From an uncultured Bacteroidales bacterium (GTDB taxonomy: Bacteria > Bacteroidota > Bacteroidia > Bacteroidales > Muribaculaceae): DNA of 64,000 nucleotides. A program made the position numbers and the translations under genes. Where the stretch lies: assembly GCA_902774055.1 (NCBI GenBank), contig CACYGX010000005.1, positions 124,001-188,000 on the forward strand, written 5' to 3'. How positions within the stretch are numbered: position 1 is the stretch's first letter; every line of letters starts with the position of its first letter. This document shows positions 14,538 through 23,327 of the stretch, piece after piece. The notes under the pieces are model-generated. The model saw nothing but the letters and a program-made list of their open reading frames with translations. It was not told the origin of the DNA and did not search any database.

Positions 14538-17429
14538 TCAGAGACCTAACAGAATGTCGATAAGTGCGCTCACGTCGGCAATGGATACCTCGGAGTTGCC
14601 ATCAACATCGGCACAGATGAGGCAGATGGGGCTACTGTTATCCAACAGATAGTCAATCAGAGCACTCACGTCGGCAATGGTAACACCATCTTCATGGTTG
14701 ACATCGCCTGGTTCATAGCCATGACCGTTCTCAAACAAGGTCACTACCTCCTTATTACTCCATTCACTCTCAGAACCGTCAGAATACAGAGCTTTCACCC
14801 TGTAAACGTAGGTACCTGCCGCTGGCAAGTTTTGTACAGTATAGAACTTGTCGGTAATGCCGGGGAAGAGGCGATAATATTCAGGCTCGCTGGCACGGAG
14901 CTTGGCCTCGGCAGTGATATCACCAGGATAGATAACCACGCTCTCGATTGCGATGTAGTTGGCGCGTGCCTGTACGCGCACCTGATCCACCGATGAGCAG
15001 TTCAGCACAGTGATGATTTCCTGGAAGTCACCTTCATCATCGGAGTTCAACGTGTAGTCCCGATAAGCCGAGCCTGTTGCAATCCTGACTTGGCCTGTAC
15101 CATAGTACGAGGGATTATAGGACTTAACCCGTACTACAACACTCACCTGGTTGTTACCTGTGAGGTCAAGCACCGGACTAACAATAGCGCCATAGGTGGT
15201 ACTCCACCAGCTAGTGCTGGCACCCGTGATAATAAATCCCTGGTTTACAAAGAGGTAGTTCTCAGCATTCCAGCCGTCGGGCAGGTAATCGGTAGCCGTG
15301 TTGGCCACGTTGGGCAGGTTACCGTCATCGTTAGTAACAGCCTCAACATCTGTCAGGTCACAGGTTCCGCCCTCAACAGGATCGGGGATATTGGGTTTGG
15401 TCATCACCTCTAGGGTGTAGCTTTCTACATTCTCGGCGGGAGTCTGGTCGGTCCAGTCGGCACGGAACTCGGTCAGGTTGATATACTCCTCGACAGCAGG
15501 CAGCATCACGGGAGTGTAAGCCTCGATAAGTCCCTGTCCCGTCAAGTTGACGGTCACATCCTCGGCGCCGTTGCTCGAGAGGGTCAGTGTAGCATTAAAC
15601 ATCTGTACAGCCGTCGGTGAGAAAGTCACGGTCACGGTCACACCATTGGCAGCATTACTCTTGTTGATGACCATGGGATTGACAGCAAACACACCGCTAA
15701 GATCGTTGAGCGTGAGGTTAATGTTGTCGGTCAACGCCAAACCCGTGACGGTAAACGTCTTGGTGATGCTGGAATTCACTGCCGTTGCACCACAGTCGAC
15801 GTTGTCCGCCGATACTTCGATTGTGGGATCGGTAATAGCGCCCTTCATGTACCAGAAACTAGCTGTACCGTCGTTGTTGATGACCATCTCGGTCACAGGC
15901 TTGCCCAGATAACCGGCATTGCCCGTGATATTGCCGCTAGCCGTCATATTGAGCTTGGCAGCAGGAGTCGAAGTGTCGGTAAACTCGGTTTTGCCATTTC
16001 TGGGCCACGTGTCGCCACTCTCGTTATTGGTGGACAAGGTGTTGTCGGCGGGCATGATGGTAATCAGCTGAATGTTCTGGTTATTGGGCGTATTGGCCGC
16101 CCAACGGCTTTCATTATAGGTGATGTGGTGGATCAACAGACCCTGAGCCGGCAAGTAGCGGTCCCAGCCCTGTTGCCTACGGTTCTCGATAATGAAGTAC
16201 TCGTTGCCGTTAATGTCACTCTGGATGAATAAAGCCTTATCGGTCTCTTCATTCTTCTGGTTCCAGATGGGCAAGTTGTAATAGGTTCCAGGATTGGGAA
16301 TGACATAATTGGTCCAACCCATGAAATGTTTCTCATAAGCCGAATAGCCCACGGGAGTATAGGTGTCATTGGCATAGCAACCAGTGTCCATGATGTCCCA
16401 GTAACCCATACCATAGTGGCCGCCATAGTTCGTGTCATAGAAGTCGGGCAGACCCAGACAGTGACCGAACTCATGGCAGAAGGTGCCGATACCATCGATA
16501 GTCGTGCCGTTGTCATTGCTGCCGTGCAGCTCGTTGAACACGGCGAAATTGTTCACATAGGGACCACTGCCATTGGGACGGAAAGCACCGTTACCGCCCA
16601 GGCCATAGTATGCAGCCGACTGGAGATTCCAGTTGCAAGGCCAAACAGCTTCAGGGTGGTTGTAAGAGGCTTGAGCCTCGCCCACACCAGCATAGATAAC
16701 GATGACCACGTCACAATAGTTGTCACTGTTGGTATCAAAGGGGCTGAAGCTCACGCCATCGGCAGCAGCCATCTGGCAGGCCTCGGTTACCATCGCACCT
16801 AAATTCTGGTCATTACCACCCGAGTCATTGCCGCCATAGTATTGACGGTTCTGTGACAAGCCGTAAATACCAAACACTTCAAAATCGGGGTCATATTTCC
16901 CGTTAGACTGGTCCCTAAAATACTGCTGAACGCTCGTATTGCCCGTCAGCATGGCCTGGATAATCTGCTCACGGGTGTTGTTAAACTTCTTGTCCTTGAA
17001 CTCGACAAGAATGATGGGCACCTTGCGATTGCCTTGTGCTGGCACATCCGAGTCAGCGTTACTACCACCGACGCCAAAGGCGGGCTTGCCCTGTACAGGC
17101 TTGAATTCTTTTTTAGTCATCGTCAAGTTGCTGTGCTGAGCTGCGATAAACGCAGTCTCACTAGCCGTGCGCTCATTGACTTCATGGGCGCGCACAGTCG
17201 TCAAGCCCGTCAACGACGAGGTGTAGTAGTAGTCGCCATCGGTACCCAAGGCAACCATCAAGCCGTCCCTGGTGAGCAGAGCATGGTTAAAAGCGTTACC
17301 TACAGCTTGCACCTGCAAGGTAGTACCGTCACTTTGAGATAATGTGTGCCAACCGGGTTTAGCGGGCACTGCTACGGCAGCAATTGCACAAGCCAACAGT
17401 AGCATTAGAGAAATACAAATTCTTTTCAT
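14538..17429 (-). CDS. Secreted M6 family metalloprotease with Hydin-like, FN3-like and dockerin-like domains (paralogue 2)
   Basis: A 963-residue secreted protein. After the signal peptide and propeptide comes the M6 domain with HEFGHCLGLPDFYDT (HEFGH at 319-323) and GYWDIMDTG. At about 530-650 lies an immunoglobulin-like domain of the Hydin/choice-of-anchor type (VDCGATAVNSSITKTFTVTG ... NLTGQGL). A region of about 660-890 resembles a fibronectin-type module and a beta-sandwich, ending VYRVKALYSDGSESEWSN. Two dockerin-like repeats close the chain. The last 60 residues are almost identical to those of paralogue 3 (positions 17727-20534), which points to a recent duplication or gene conversion. 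A -7 box TAATTTTG lies at 17548-17541 (minus strand). Confidence 0.92.
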   Translation of the reverse strand: MKRICISLMLLLACAIAAVAVPAKPGWHTLSQSDGTTLQVQAVGNAFNHALLTRDGLMVALGTDGDYYYTSSLTGLTTVRAHEVNERTASETAFIAAQHSNLTMTKKEFKPVQGKPAFGVGGSNADSDVPAQGNRKVPIILVEFKDKKFNNTREQIIQAMLTGNTSVQQYFRDQSNGKYDPDFEVFGIYGLSQNRQYYGGNDSGGNDQNLGAMVTEACQMAAADGVSFSPFDTNSDNYCDVVIVIYAGVGEAQASYNHPEAVWPCNWNLQSAAYYGLGGNGAFRPNGSGPYVNNFAVFNELHGSNDNGTTIDGIGTFCHEFGHCLGLPDFYDTNYGGHYGMGYWDIMDTGCYANDTYTPVGYSAYEKHFMGWTNYVIPNPGTYYNLPIWNQKNEETDKALFIQSDINGNEYFIIENRRQQGWDRYLPAQGLLIHHITYNESRWAANTPNNQNIQLITIMPADNTLSTNNESGDTWPRNGKTEFTDTSTPAAKLNMTASGNITGNAGYLGKPVTEMVINNDGTASFWYMKGAITDPTIEVSADNVDCGATAVNSSITKTFTVTGLALTDNINLTLNDLSGVFAVNPMVINKSNAANGVTVTVTFSPTAVQMFNATLTLSSNGAEDVTVNLTGQGLIEAYTPVMLPAVEEYINLTEFRADWTDQTPAENVESYTLEVMTKPNIPDPVEGGTCDLTDVEAVTNDDGNLPNVANTATDYLPDGWNAENYLFVNQGFIITGASTSWWSTTYGAIVSPVLDLTGNNQVSVVVRVKSYNPSYYGTGQVRIATGSAYRDYTLNSDDEGDFQEIITVLNCSSVDQVRVQARANYIAIESVVIYPGDITAEAKLRASEPEYYRLFPGITDKFYTVQNLPAAGTYVYRVKALYSDGSESEWSNKEVVTLFENGHGYEPGDVNHEDGVTIADVSALIDYLLDNSSPICLICADVDGNSEVSIADVSALIDILLGL

Positions 17430-17663
17430 TTTGAATTTTGGTTATTAATGATAATAATTTTAGCTCCGGAACATATCGGATTCATTGGTTATCCTGTTGT
17501 GTTTATCACATTAAAAAATACCCGTTATGTTACGTGGTTGCAAAATTAAAGAAATATTTCTTTATACATTATAATTCAACAATATTTTTGATGAAATTCT
17601 ATCATAAATAATATGATTAGACAATGATTTCGCATTAACTGCTTTAAAACCAGCATGATAGAT

Positions 17664-17712
17664 ACAATAACTGTGACGGAGAGCCAGTGTGGCCCTCCGT
17701 CACAGTTATTGT
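17664..17712 (-). terminator. Long hairpin after M6 paralogue 3
   Basis: A stem of 23 bp with one mismatch (17664-17686 against 17690-17712; core CTGTGACGGAGAGCCA) and a 3-base loop. It lies 14 bases after the stop of the leftward gene and is the longest version of the hairpin shared by the three M6 genes. Confidence 0.75.
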
Positions 17713-17726
17713 AAGTAGGATAGGTA

Positions 17727-20534
17727 TCAGAGACCTAACAGGATGTCGATGAGCGCGCTCACGTCGGCAATGGATACCTCGGAGTTGCCATCAACATCGG
17801 CACAGATGAGGCAGATGGGGCTACTGTTATCCAACAGATAGTCAATCAGCTCACTCACGTCGGCAATGGTTACACCATCTTCATGGTTAACATCACCTGG
17901 CTCATAGCCGTGACCGTTCTCAAACAAAGTTACCTCTTGAATATTGCTCCAATCGCTCTCGGTACCGTCGGTAAATTTAGTCTTCACCTTATAGAGGAAG
18001 GTACCCTCGGCAAGCAGGTTCTTAACCGTATAGAACTTTTCGGTGATACCTGTAATCAAGCGATAAGTCTCGTCACCAAAATCATTTGCTCTCAACTTGG
18101 CCCCCGTAGCATCGCCTGAATAAACCTCGAGCAGGGCAATATCGGGCGAGTAGTTGGCATCGGTAGATGTAATGGTGATTTTCTCACCGGCACTGGCAGT
18201 TACCAACCATGAATAGGTCTCACCTTGATTGAAGTAGTGCTCTACACCAGGAGTTTGCGGGGTAGCAACAGTAAAGTTGCCAAGACCATAACTATGTGAA
18301 GCCGAAGTAAGCTTCAACGTGAAAGTCATGTTGCTGTAACCCTCGGGAATGGTGAAATTGATGTTACCACCGGTATTGATATAGACACCATTATTGCCGC
18401 CCATCACACCAGTGCCGCCCCAAGGTGCTGACAAGTTAATATTGACATAATTGCCAGTATAATTTGATCCATAAAGGGATGCCAGGAGCACGGGATCATC
18501 AGGCTTGGTGCTCACCTCGAGGGTATAGCTTTCCACATTCTCGGCAGGAGTTATGTCGGTCCAGTCTGCACGGAACTGAGTCAAGTTGATGTATTGCTCA
18601 ATAGCGGGCTGCATCACGGGGGTATAACCCTCGATAAGGCCATGACCCATGAGGTTGACAACCACATCATCGGCACCGTCACTCTTCAAGACAAGGGTGG
18701 CATTGTAGTCAGCAATACTATTGGGAGTGAACGTCACTGTCACGTCATATCCATTGGCTGCATCTGCCGAACTGATGGTAGTGGGATTGACGGCAAACAC
18801 ACCATTGGCATCGTTAAGTGTCACTGTTACATTACCGGTCAAGGCCTGTCCGATTACCTTTAAGGTCTTGGACTCGGTGTTGTTCATGATTACATTGCCA
18901 AAGTCGAGTTCTTCAGTTGAAACCGAAATAACAGGGCTCACTGCCGCGCCTTTCATGAACCAGAAACTGGCTGTTCCATCATTATTGATCACCATCTCGG
19001 TCACCGGTTTGCCCAGATAACCTGCATTGCCAGTGATGTTGCCATTAGCTGCCATATTGAGTTTGGCGGCAGGTGATGAACTGTCGGTAAACTCCCGCTT
19101 GCTGCCTTGCGGCCACAGGTCGGTATTCTCAGTATAATAGTTCCATGAATTATCAGCATTCATGAGCGTCATCAACTGGATATCCTCGTTGTTGGGCGTG
19201 TCATTCCACCAGCGGTCGGCATTATAGGTAACATGGGTGATCATGATACCTTCTCCAGGAGCATAGCGGTCCCAACCCTGTTTCTTGCGATACTCAAGAA
19301 TGAAGTACTCGTTCTCGTTGACATCACTGGTAATGCACACCGCCTTGTCGGTCGCGGCACTTTTCAGGTTCCACACTGGCAGGGTGTAGTAAGTTCCGGG
19401 CCTAGCGTTGATATAATGCACCCAACCCATAAATACCTTTTCATAGGCCGAATAGCCAGGAGGAGTAAATCCATCATTGTTGTAGCAGCCCATGCACATG
19501 ATGTCCCAGTCTCCCAAGCCGTAATGACCGCCACTATTCGTGTCATAGAAGTCGGGCAGACCCAAGCAGTGGCCGAACTCGTGGCAGAAGGTACCAATGC
19601 CATCGATTGTCGTGCCGTTGTCATTGCTGCCATACAACTCGTTGAACACTGCGAAGTTGTCAACCAAGGGGTCTCCACTGTTGGGACGGAATGCTCCATT
19701 GCCTCCCATTCCGTAGTAGGCTGCAGAATTCAGGTTCCAGTTGCAGGGCCAAATGGCCTCGGGGTGGCTTGTCGATGCCTGCGCCTCGCCCACACCAGCA
19801 TAGATGACAATCACCACATCACAGTAGTCATCATTATTGGTATCATAGGGGGCGAACGACATGCCGTCGGCAGCAGCCAGCTGGCAGGCCTCGGTCACCA
19901 TCGCACCTAAATTCTGGTCATTTCCGCCTGAATTGCCGCCATAGTATTGACGGTTCTGTGACAAGCCGTAAATACCAAATACTTCAAAATCGGGCTCATA
20001 CATGCCATTAGACTGGTCACGGAAGTATTGACCCACACTCTCATTGCCCGTGAGCATGGATTGAATAATCTGTTCACGCGTATTGGCAAATTTCTTATCC
20101 TTAAATTCCACAAGAATGATGGGAATGCGACGCTGGCCCATCGCAGGCACCGAAGCATCTTCATTACTGCCACCAACGCTGAAAGCTCCCTTCTGGTTAG
20201 GCATCTTGAAGGATTTGTACTGCATCGTCAAGTTGCCACGTTGGGCCCTGATAAAGGCATTCTCGGCAGCCGTGCGCTGGTTAGCCTCATGGGCACGAAT
20301 AGCCGTCAAACCTGTCAACGACGAGGTGTAGTAGAAATCACCGTCATCACCACGGGCTACCGTCAAGCCATCACTGGTGAGGATACCGTGGTTAAAAGCA
20401 TTACCGACAGCCTGCACCTGCAAGGTGGTGCCATCGCTCTGGGTCATCGTTTGCCACCCTGGCTTGGCGGGCATTGCTATAGCAGCAACGCCAAAGCACA
20501 GGAGTGCCAAAATAGTGAATAATTTTTTTCTCAT
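17727..20534 (-). CDS. Secreted M6 family metalloprotease with Hydin-like, beta-sandwich and dockerin-like domains (paralogue 3)
   Basis: A 935-residue secreted protein with the same plan as paralogue 2: signal peptide (MRKKLFTILALLCFGVAAIA), propeptide-like region, M6 domain with HEFGHCLGLPDFYDT (HEFGH at 318-322) and GDWDIMCMG. A Hydin-like domain follows (LDFGNVIMNNTESKTLKVIG), then a region that differs from paralogue 2 at about 690-800. That region (YVNINLSAPWGGTGVMGGNN ... ITSTDANYSPDIALLEVYSG) looks like a carbohydrate-binding or P-type beta-sandwich. The end is an FN3-like strand set and the common dockerin-like pair. It is the first gene of the tandem in reading order. Confidence 0.92.
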   Translation of the reverse strand: MRKKLFTILALLCFGVAAIAMPAKPGWQTMTQSDGTTLQVQAVGNAFNHGILTSDGLTVARGDDGDFYYTSSLTGLTAIRAHEANQRTAAENAFIRAQRGNLTMQYKSFKMPNQKGAFSVGGSNEDASVPAMGQRRIPIILVEFKDKKFANTREQIIQSMLTGNESVGQYFRDQSNGMYEPDFEVFGIYGLSQNRQYYGGNSGGNDQNLGAMVTEACQLAAADGMSFAPYDTNNDDYCDVVIVIYAGVGEAQASTSHPEAIWPCNWNLNSAAYYGMGGNGAFRPNSGDPLVDNFAVFNELYGSNDNGTTIDGIGTFCHEFGHCLGLPDFYDTNSGGHYGLGDWDIMCMGCYNNDGFTPPGYSAYEKVFMGWVHYINARPGTYYTLPVWNLKSAATDKAVCITSDVNENEYFILEYRKKQGWDRYAPGEGIMITHVTYNADRWWNDTPNNEDIQLMTLMNADNSWNYYTENTDLWPQGSKREFTDSSSPAAKLNMAANGNITGNAGYLGKPVTEMVINNDGTASFWFMKGAAVSPVISVSTEELDFGNVIMNNTESKTLKVIGQALTGNVTVTLNDANGVFAVNPTTISSADAANGYDVTVTFTPNSIADYNATLVLKSDGADDVVVNLMGHGLIEGYTPVMQPAIEQYINLTQFRADWTDITPAENVESYTLEVSTKPDDPVLLASLYGSNYTGNYVNINLSAPWGGTGVMGGNNGVYINTGGNINFTIPEGYSNMTFTLKLTSASHSYGLGNFTVATPQTPGVEHYFNQGETYSWLVTASAGEKITITSTDANYSPDIALLEVYSGDATGAKLRANDFGDETYRLITGITEKFYTVKNLLAEGTFLYKVKTKFTDGTESDWSNIQEVTLFENGHGYEPGDVNHEDGVTIADVSELIDYLLDNSSPICLICADVDGNSEVSIADVSALIDILLGL

Positions 20535-20619
20535 TGTTAATTGATATAAAAGTTAAGTGAATATTTTAGGCTTAATTTGAATATTATTGGAATTCTTGAT
20601 GAAACTTGTTGATTATCAA

Positions 20620-22311
20620 TTAATTTGCATCAAGAAGGAAGTCAATCAGCGCCGACACATCGGCGATAGTGATGTCTCCATCCAGGTTAACATCGGCAAG
20701 CGGCGAAATGGTTTCACCGTCCAGCAAGCAGTCGATGAGTGACGACACATCGGCGATGGAAATCGCACCATCAACATTGACATCACCCACATCCTCAATC
20801 GCCAGAATGGTCTTGAAATCCTTCCACTGCGGAGCTGTACGATAGGCCTCGAGTGATGCCCGACGCACGTACAGTATTGCGTTCAATCTATTGGGAGACG
20901 GGCTAAATGATGGATAATGGTCGACTTTGGGTGGAGTATTTGCCCAACAAATGAACACTTTCAAGTTCTCAAGGTTACTAATAGCATAATCGCTCAACGA
21001 GTCCACATTAGCCCCTAATTCAAGACGTACAAGGTTATTGTTGTAAAGTATTCCGCAATTTGGAATAATCGTTGAACCTGTAGCATCTTTTTCACCGATT
21101 GTTAACTTTTTCAAGGAGCTGCAATTAGCTACTGAACTATTATCAATCAGTTGTACATTGCTGGGGATATAGAGTTCGGTGAGAGATGTGCAATAATTGT
21201 AACTGGAGACCCCAAGAATGCTAAGGTTTTCGCTGATACTCACATTCTTTAATGCCGGGCATTTATAAAATATGCTACCACCCGTGGCCGTAACACTATT
21301 GGGCATATAGAACGTTTCCAGAGCGTCAGAGTTAGCAAAAGCTAACGAGCCAATATAGGCAAGCCGGCTATCCTCCTCAAAGTAAATGTGCTTGATGCCA
21401 TCTGACTCATAGAACGCATACTGATCAATATATGACACATTGCGAGGAATTGTCAATTCGGCCAACGACGAACAATTACTGAAACTACCGTTCATGATTG
21501 AATCCAGCGAGGCGGGAAGGTGGAGCTCAGCCAAACCTGAGCATGCACTGAAAATTCCAACACCCATGTGGGTAATGCCGTCAGGCAAATACAACGAGAC
21601 AAGATTGTCACAGCGGGCAAAAACGGTACCTCCGAGCCATGTCACAGTCTCAGGTATGTCGATACTTACCAGATTATCGCAGTCGCGAAAAGCATGAAAA
21701 CCAATCGCTGTCACCGAATTGGGAACAACATAGGACGATGCTAGTGCCGCCTGGGGATAGGCCACCAGTTTTGTCATGTCCTTAGAAAAAAGAACGCCGT
21801 CAACTGCACGGTAATGGGCATTGAGGGAACTGCAGGAATAACTCTTGATCGTGTGGCAGAAACTGAATGCATTATAGGCGATATCAGCGACATTACGAGG
21901 AAGATATACATTGGAAAAACTCGAGCAATCTTGGAAAGCATAAGTTCCAATGCTAACCAGTGAGTTAGGGAAATCAATATCTTCAAGATTACTGCATGCC
22001 CTGAACGCATAAGAACCAATTGACGTAACCCCCTCAGGAATGCCAATCAACGTCAAGTCACTACAGTCTCTGAAAGCTTGATTGCCAATTTGGGTGACCT
22101 GATAGGTAACGCCGTCTTGGGAGACTGTGGCCGGTATCATGATCTCGCCAGCATACTTGACATCACGCTTGGACACTTCTACCTCGTTAGCACCGATGAT
22201 GTTGTAGCAGATGCTATCCACCATGAAGTCGTAGGCTGTAGCCGAGGAAGAAAATGCCAGCATTATAGCCGATACAACAAATTGAGTAGATTGTTTTATA
22301 ATTTTTTTCAT
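20620..22311 (-). CDS. BspA-like leucine-rich-repeat surface protein with dockerin-like tail
   Basis: A 563-residue protein with a signal sequence (about 26 residues, ending near SSSATA). It carries a series of about 14-15 LRR_5 (BspA-type) repeats of 22-23 residues with the pattern IGxxAFxxCxxLxxxxIPxxVxx (for example AFRACSNLEDIDFPNSLVSI) over residues 70-450. A short strand region (LYVRRASLEAYRTAPQWKDF) and two dockerin-like repeats (GDVNVDGAISIADVSSLIDC, ADVNLDGDITIADVSALIDF) follow. BspA-like proteins are adhesins. It lies just upstream of the three proteases and shares their tail type. A -7 box TATCTTTG lies at 22369-22362 (minus strand). Confidence 0.9.
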   Translation of the reverse strand: MKKIIKQSTQFVVSAIMLAFSSSATAYDFMVDSICYNIIGANEVEVSKRDVKYAGEIMIPATVSQDGVTYQVTQIGNQAFRDCSDLTLIGIPEGVTSIGSYAFRACSNLEDIDFPNSLVSIGTYAFQDCSSFSNVYLPRNVADIAYNAFSFCHTIKSYSCSSLNAHYRAVDGVLFSKDMTKLVAYPQAALASSYVVPNSVTAIGFHAFRDCDNLVSIDIPETVTWLGGTVFARCDNLVSLYLPDGITHMGVGIFSACSGLAELHLPASLDSIMNGSFSNCSSLAELTIPRNVSYIDQYAFYESDGIKHIYFEEDSRLAYIGSLAFANSDALETFYMPNSVTATGGSIFYKCPALKNVSISENLSILGVSSYNYCTSLTELYIPSNVQLIDNSSVANCSSLKKLTIGEKDATGSTIIPNCGILYNNNLVRLELGANVDSLSDYAISNLENLKVFICWANTPPKVDHYPSFSPSPNRLNAILYVRRASLEAYRTAPQWKDFKTILAIEDVGDVNVDGAISIADVSSLIDCLLDGETISPLADVNLDGDITIADVSALIDFLLDAN

Positions 22312-22472
22312 AATAATGATGATTTGAGTGAATAATCAGATTCTGCACTTGTTCTAAAGACGCAAAGATAATAAAATCATGAAAAAAACACATTATTGAT
22401 TGACCTTTTGTTAAATAATCATCATTATTAGGTGAATAGATTGATTAGGGTTCAAGTGCTCGTCAAAAATGA

Positions 22473-22511
22473 AAATAATGCCCATTTCATCGACCGAAAT
22501 GGGCATTATTT
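22473..22511 (-). terminator. Terminator of rdgB
   Basis: A 16-bp perfect stem (AAATAATGCCCATTTC 22473-22488 with its inverse 22496-22511) and a 7-base loop. On the minus strand the stem is followed by TCATTTTTGACG. It lies 18 bases after the rdgB stop. Confidence 0.85.
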
Positions 22512-22529
22512 AGTATTTTTTGATGTTGT

Positions 22530-23114
22530 TTAATCTTGAGTTGTGAGGAATTGTATCAGTTGGGCAACAGCGCGTCCACGATGACTGATGCGGTTCTTTT
22601 CCTGAGGTGACATCTGGGCAAAAGTGCTGCCGTCTCCCTCTATGGGTTGGAAGATGCTATCGTAGCCAAAGCCACCTGTACCGTGCCGTTCAGTGAGTAT
22701 GATGCCCTCGACTTTCCCCTCAAACATGTGCATCTCATCGCCTTGCAATAGAGCGATAGCGGTGCGAAAACGGGCTGTCCTTTCCTCAACACCTTGCATC
22801 TTGGTCAACACTTTGTCGATATTAGCCTCGCTGTCGTGACCAGGGGTAGCATAGCGTGCCGATTTTACACCTGGCTCACCGTTCAACGCATCAATATCCA
22901 GTCCCGTATCGTCACTGAAGCAGTCGTAACCGTAATTCTCCTTGACATAACGAGCCTTCATTTGGGCATTATCTTCGATGAAATCGCCTGTTTCCGGTAT
23001 ATCTTCGTGACAACCGATATCAGCAAGCCCCAAAATCTCATAACGCTCACCTATCATCTGTCGCAGTTCCTGCAACTTGTGGGCATTATTGGTAGCAAAT
23101 ACTATCTTCTTCAT
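22530..23114 (-). CDS. rdgB: RdgB/HAM1 non-canonical purine NTP pyrophosphatase
   Basis: A 194-residue enzyme that hydrolyses dITP, ITP and XTP to monophosphates and so keeps deaminated purines out of DNA and RNA. Signatures are the N-terminal FATNNAHKLQELRQM (about 5-19), DCFSDDTGLDIDALNGEPGV (acidic metal site near residue 67), GFGYDSIFQP (about 147-156) and the terminal SHRGRA. Length matches the family. It follows leuS by 213 bases that hold a palindromic repeat, so it may have its own promoter, although none is clear. Confidence 0.94.
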   Translation of the reverse strand: MKKIVFATNNAHKLQELRQMIGERYEILGLADIGCHEDIPETGDFIEDNAQMKARYVKENYGYDCFSDDTGLDIDALNGEPGVKSARYATPGHDSEANIDKVLTKMQGVEERTARFRTAIALLQGDEMHMFEGKVEGIILTERHGTGGFGYDSIFQPIEGDGSTFAQMSPQEKNRISHRGRAVAQLIQFLTTQD

Positions 23115-23209
23115 TTGGAAAAAAAAGAAAACATTAGGGAAAAATACAGAAGTTAACCTTGAATGCGAATTTCGCTAATGAGCCAAATATCAAAATATTC
23201 GCGAAATTA

Positions 23210-23230
23210 GCATTAGCCCCCGCAGGGTCT
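23210..23230. repeat. Intergenic repeat GCATTAGCCCCCGCAGGGTCT, copy 2
   Basis: Second copy of the string at 3148-3167, with one added C. Just upstream, AATTTCGC (23168-23175) faces GCGAAATT (23201-23208), so this copy is attached to a small hairpin. Confidence 0.6.
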
Positions 23231-23254
23231 AGATCAACAATAATATCGTTAGAA

Positions 23255-23317
23255 AACAATAAATACAAATAATTGATTTTCATAAAATTATGATTTCAAT
23301 TATCTGTATTTATTGTT
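23255..23317. repeat. AT-rich palindromic element, copy 4
   Basis: Arms 23255-23276 (AACAATAAATACAAATAATT and on) and 23296-23317 pair at 21 of 22 positions around a 19-base middle. The right arm ends 10 bases after the leuS stop (in leuS reading direction), a position suited to ending or stabilising the leuS transcript. Confidence 0.65.
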
Positions 23318-23327
23318 GTTTAATTGA

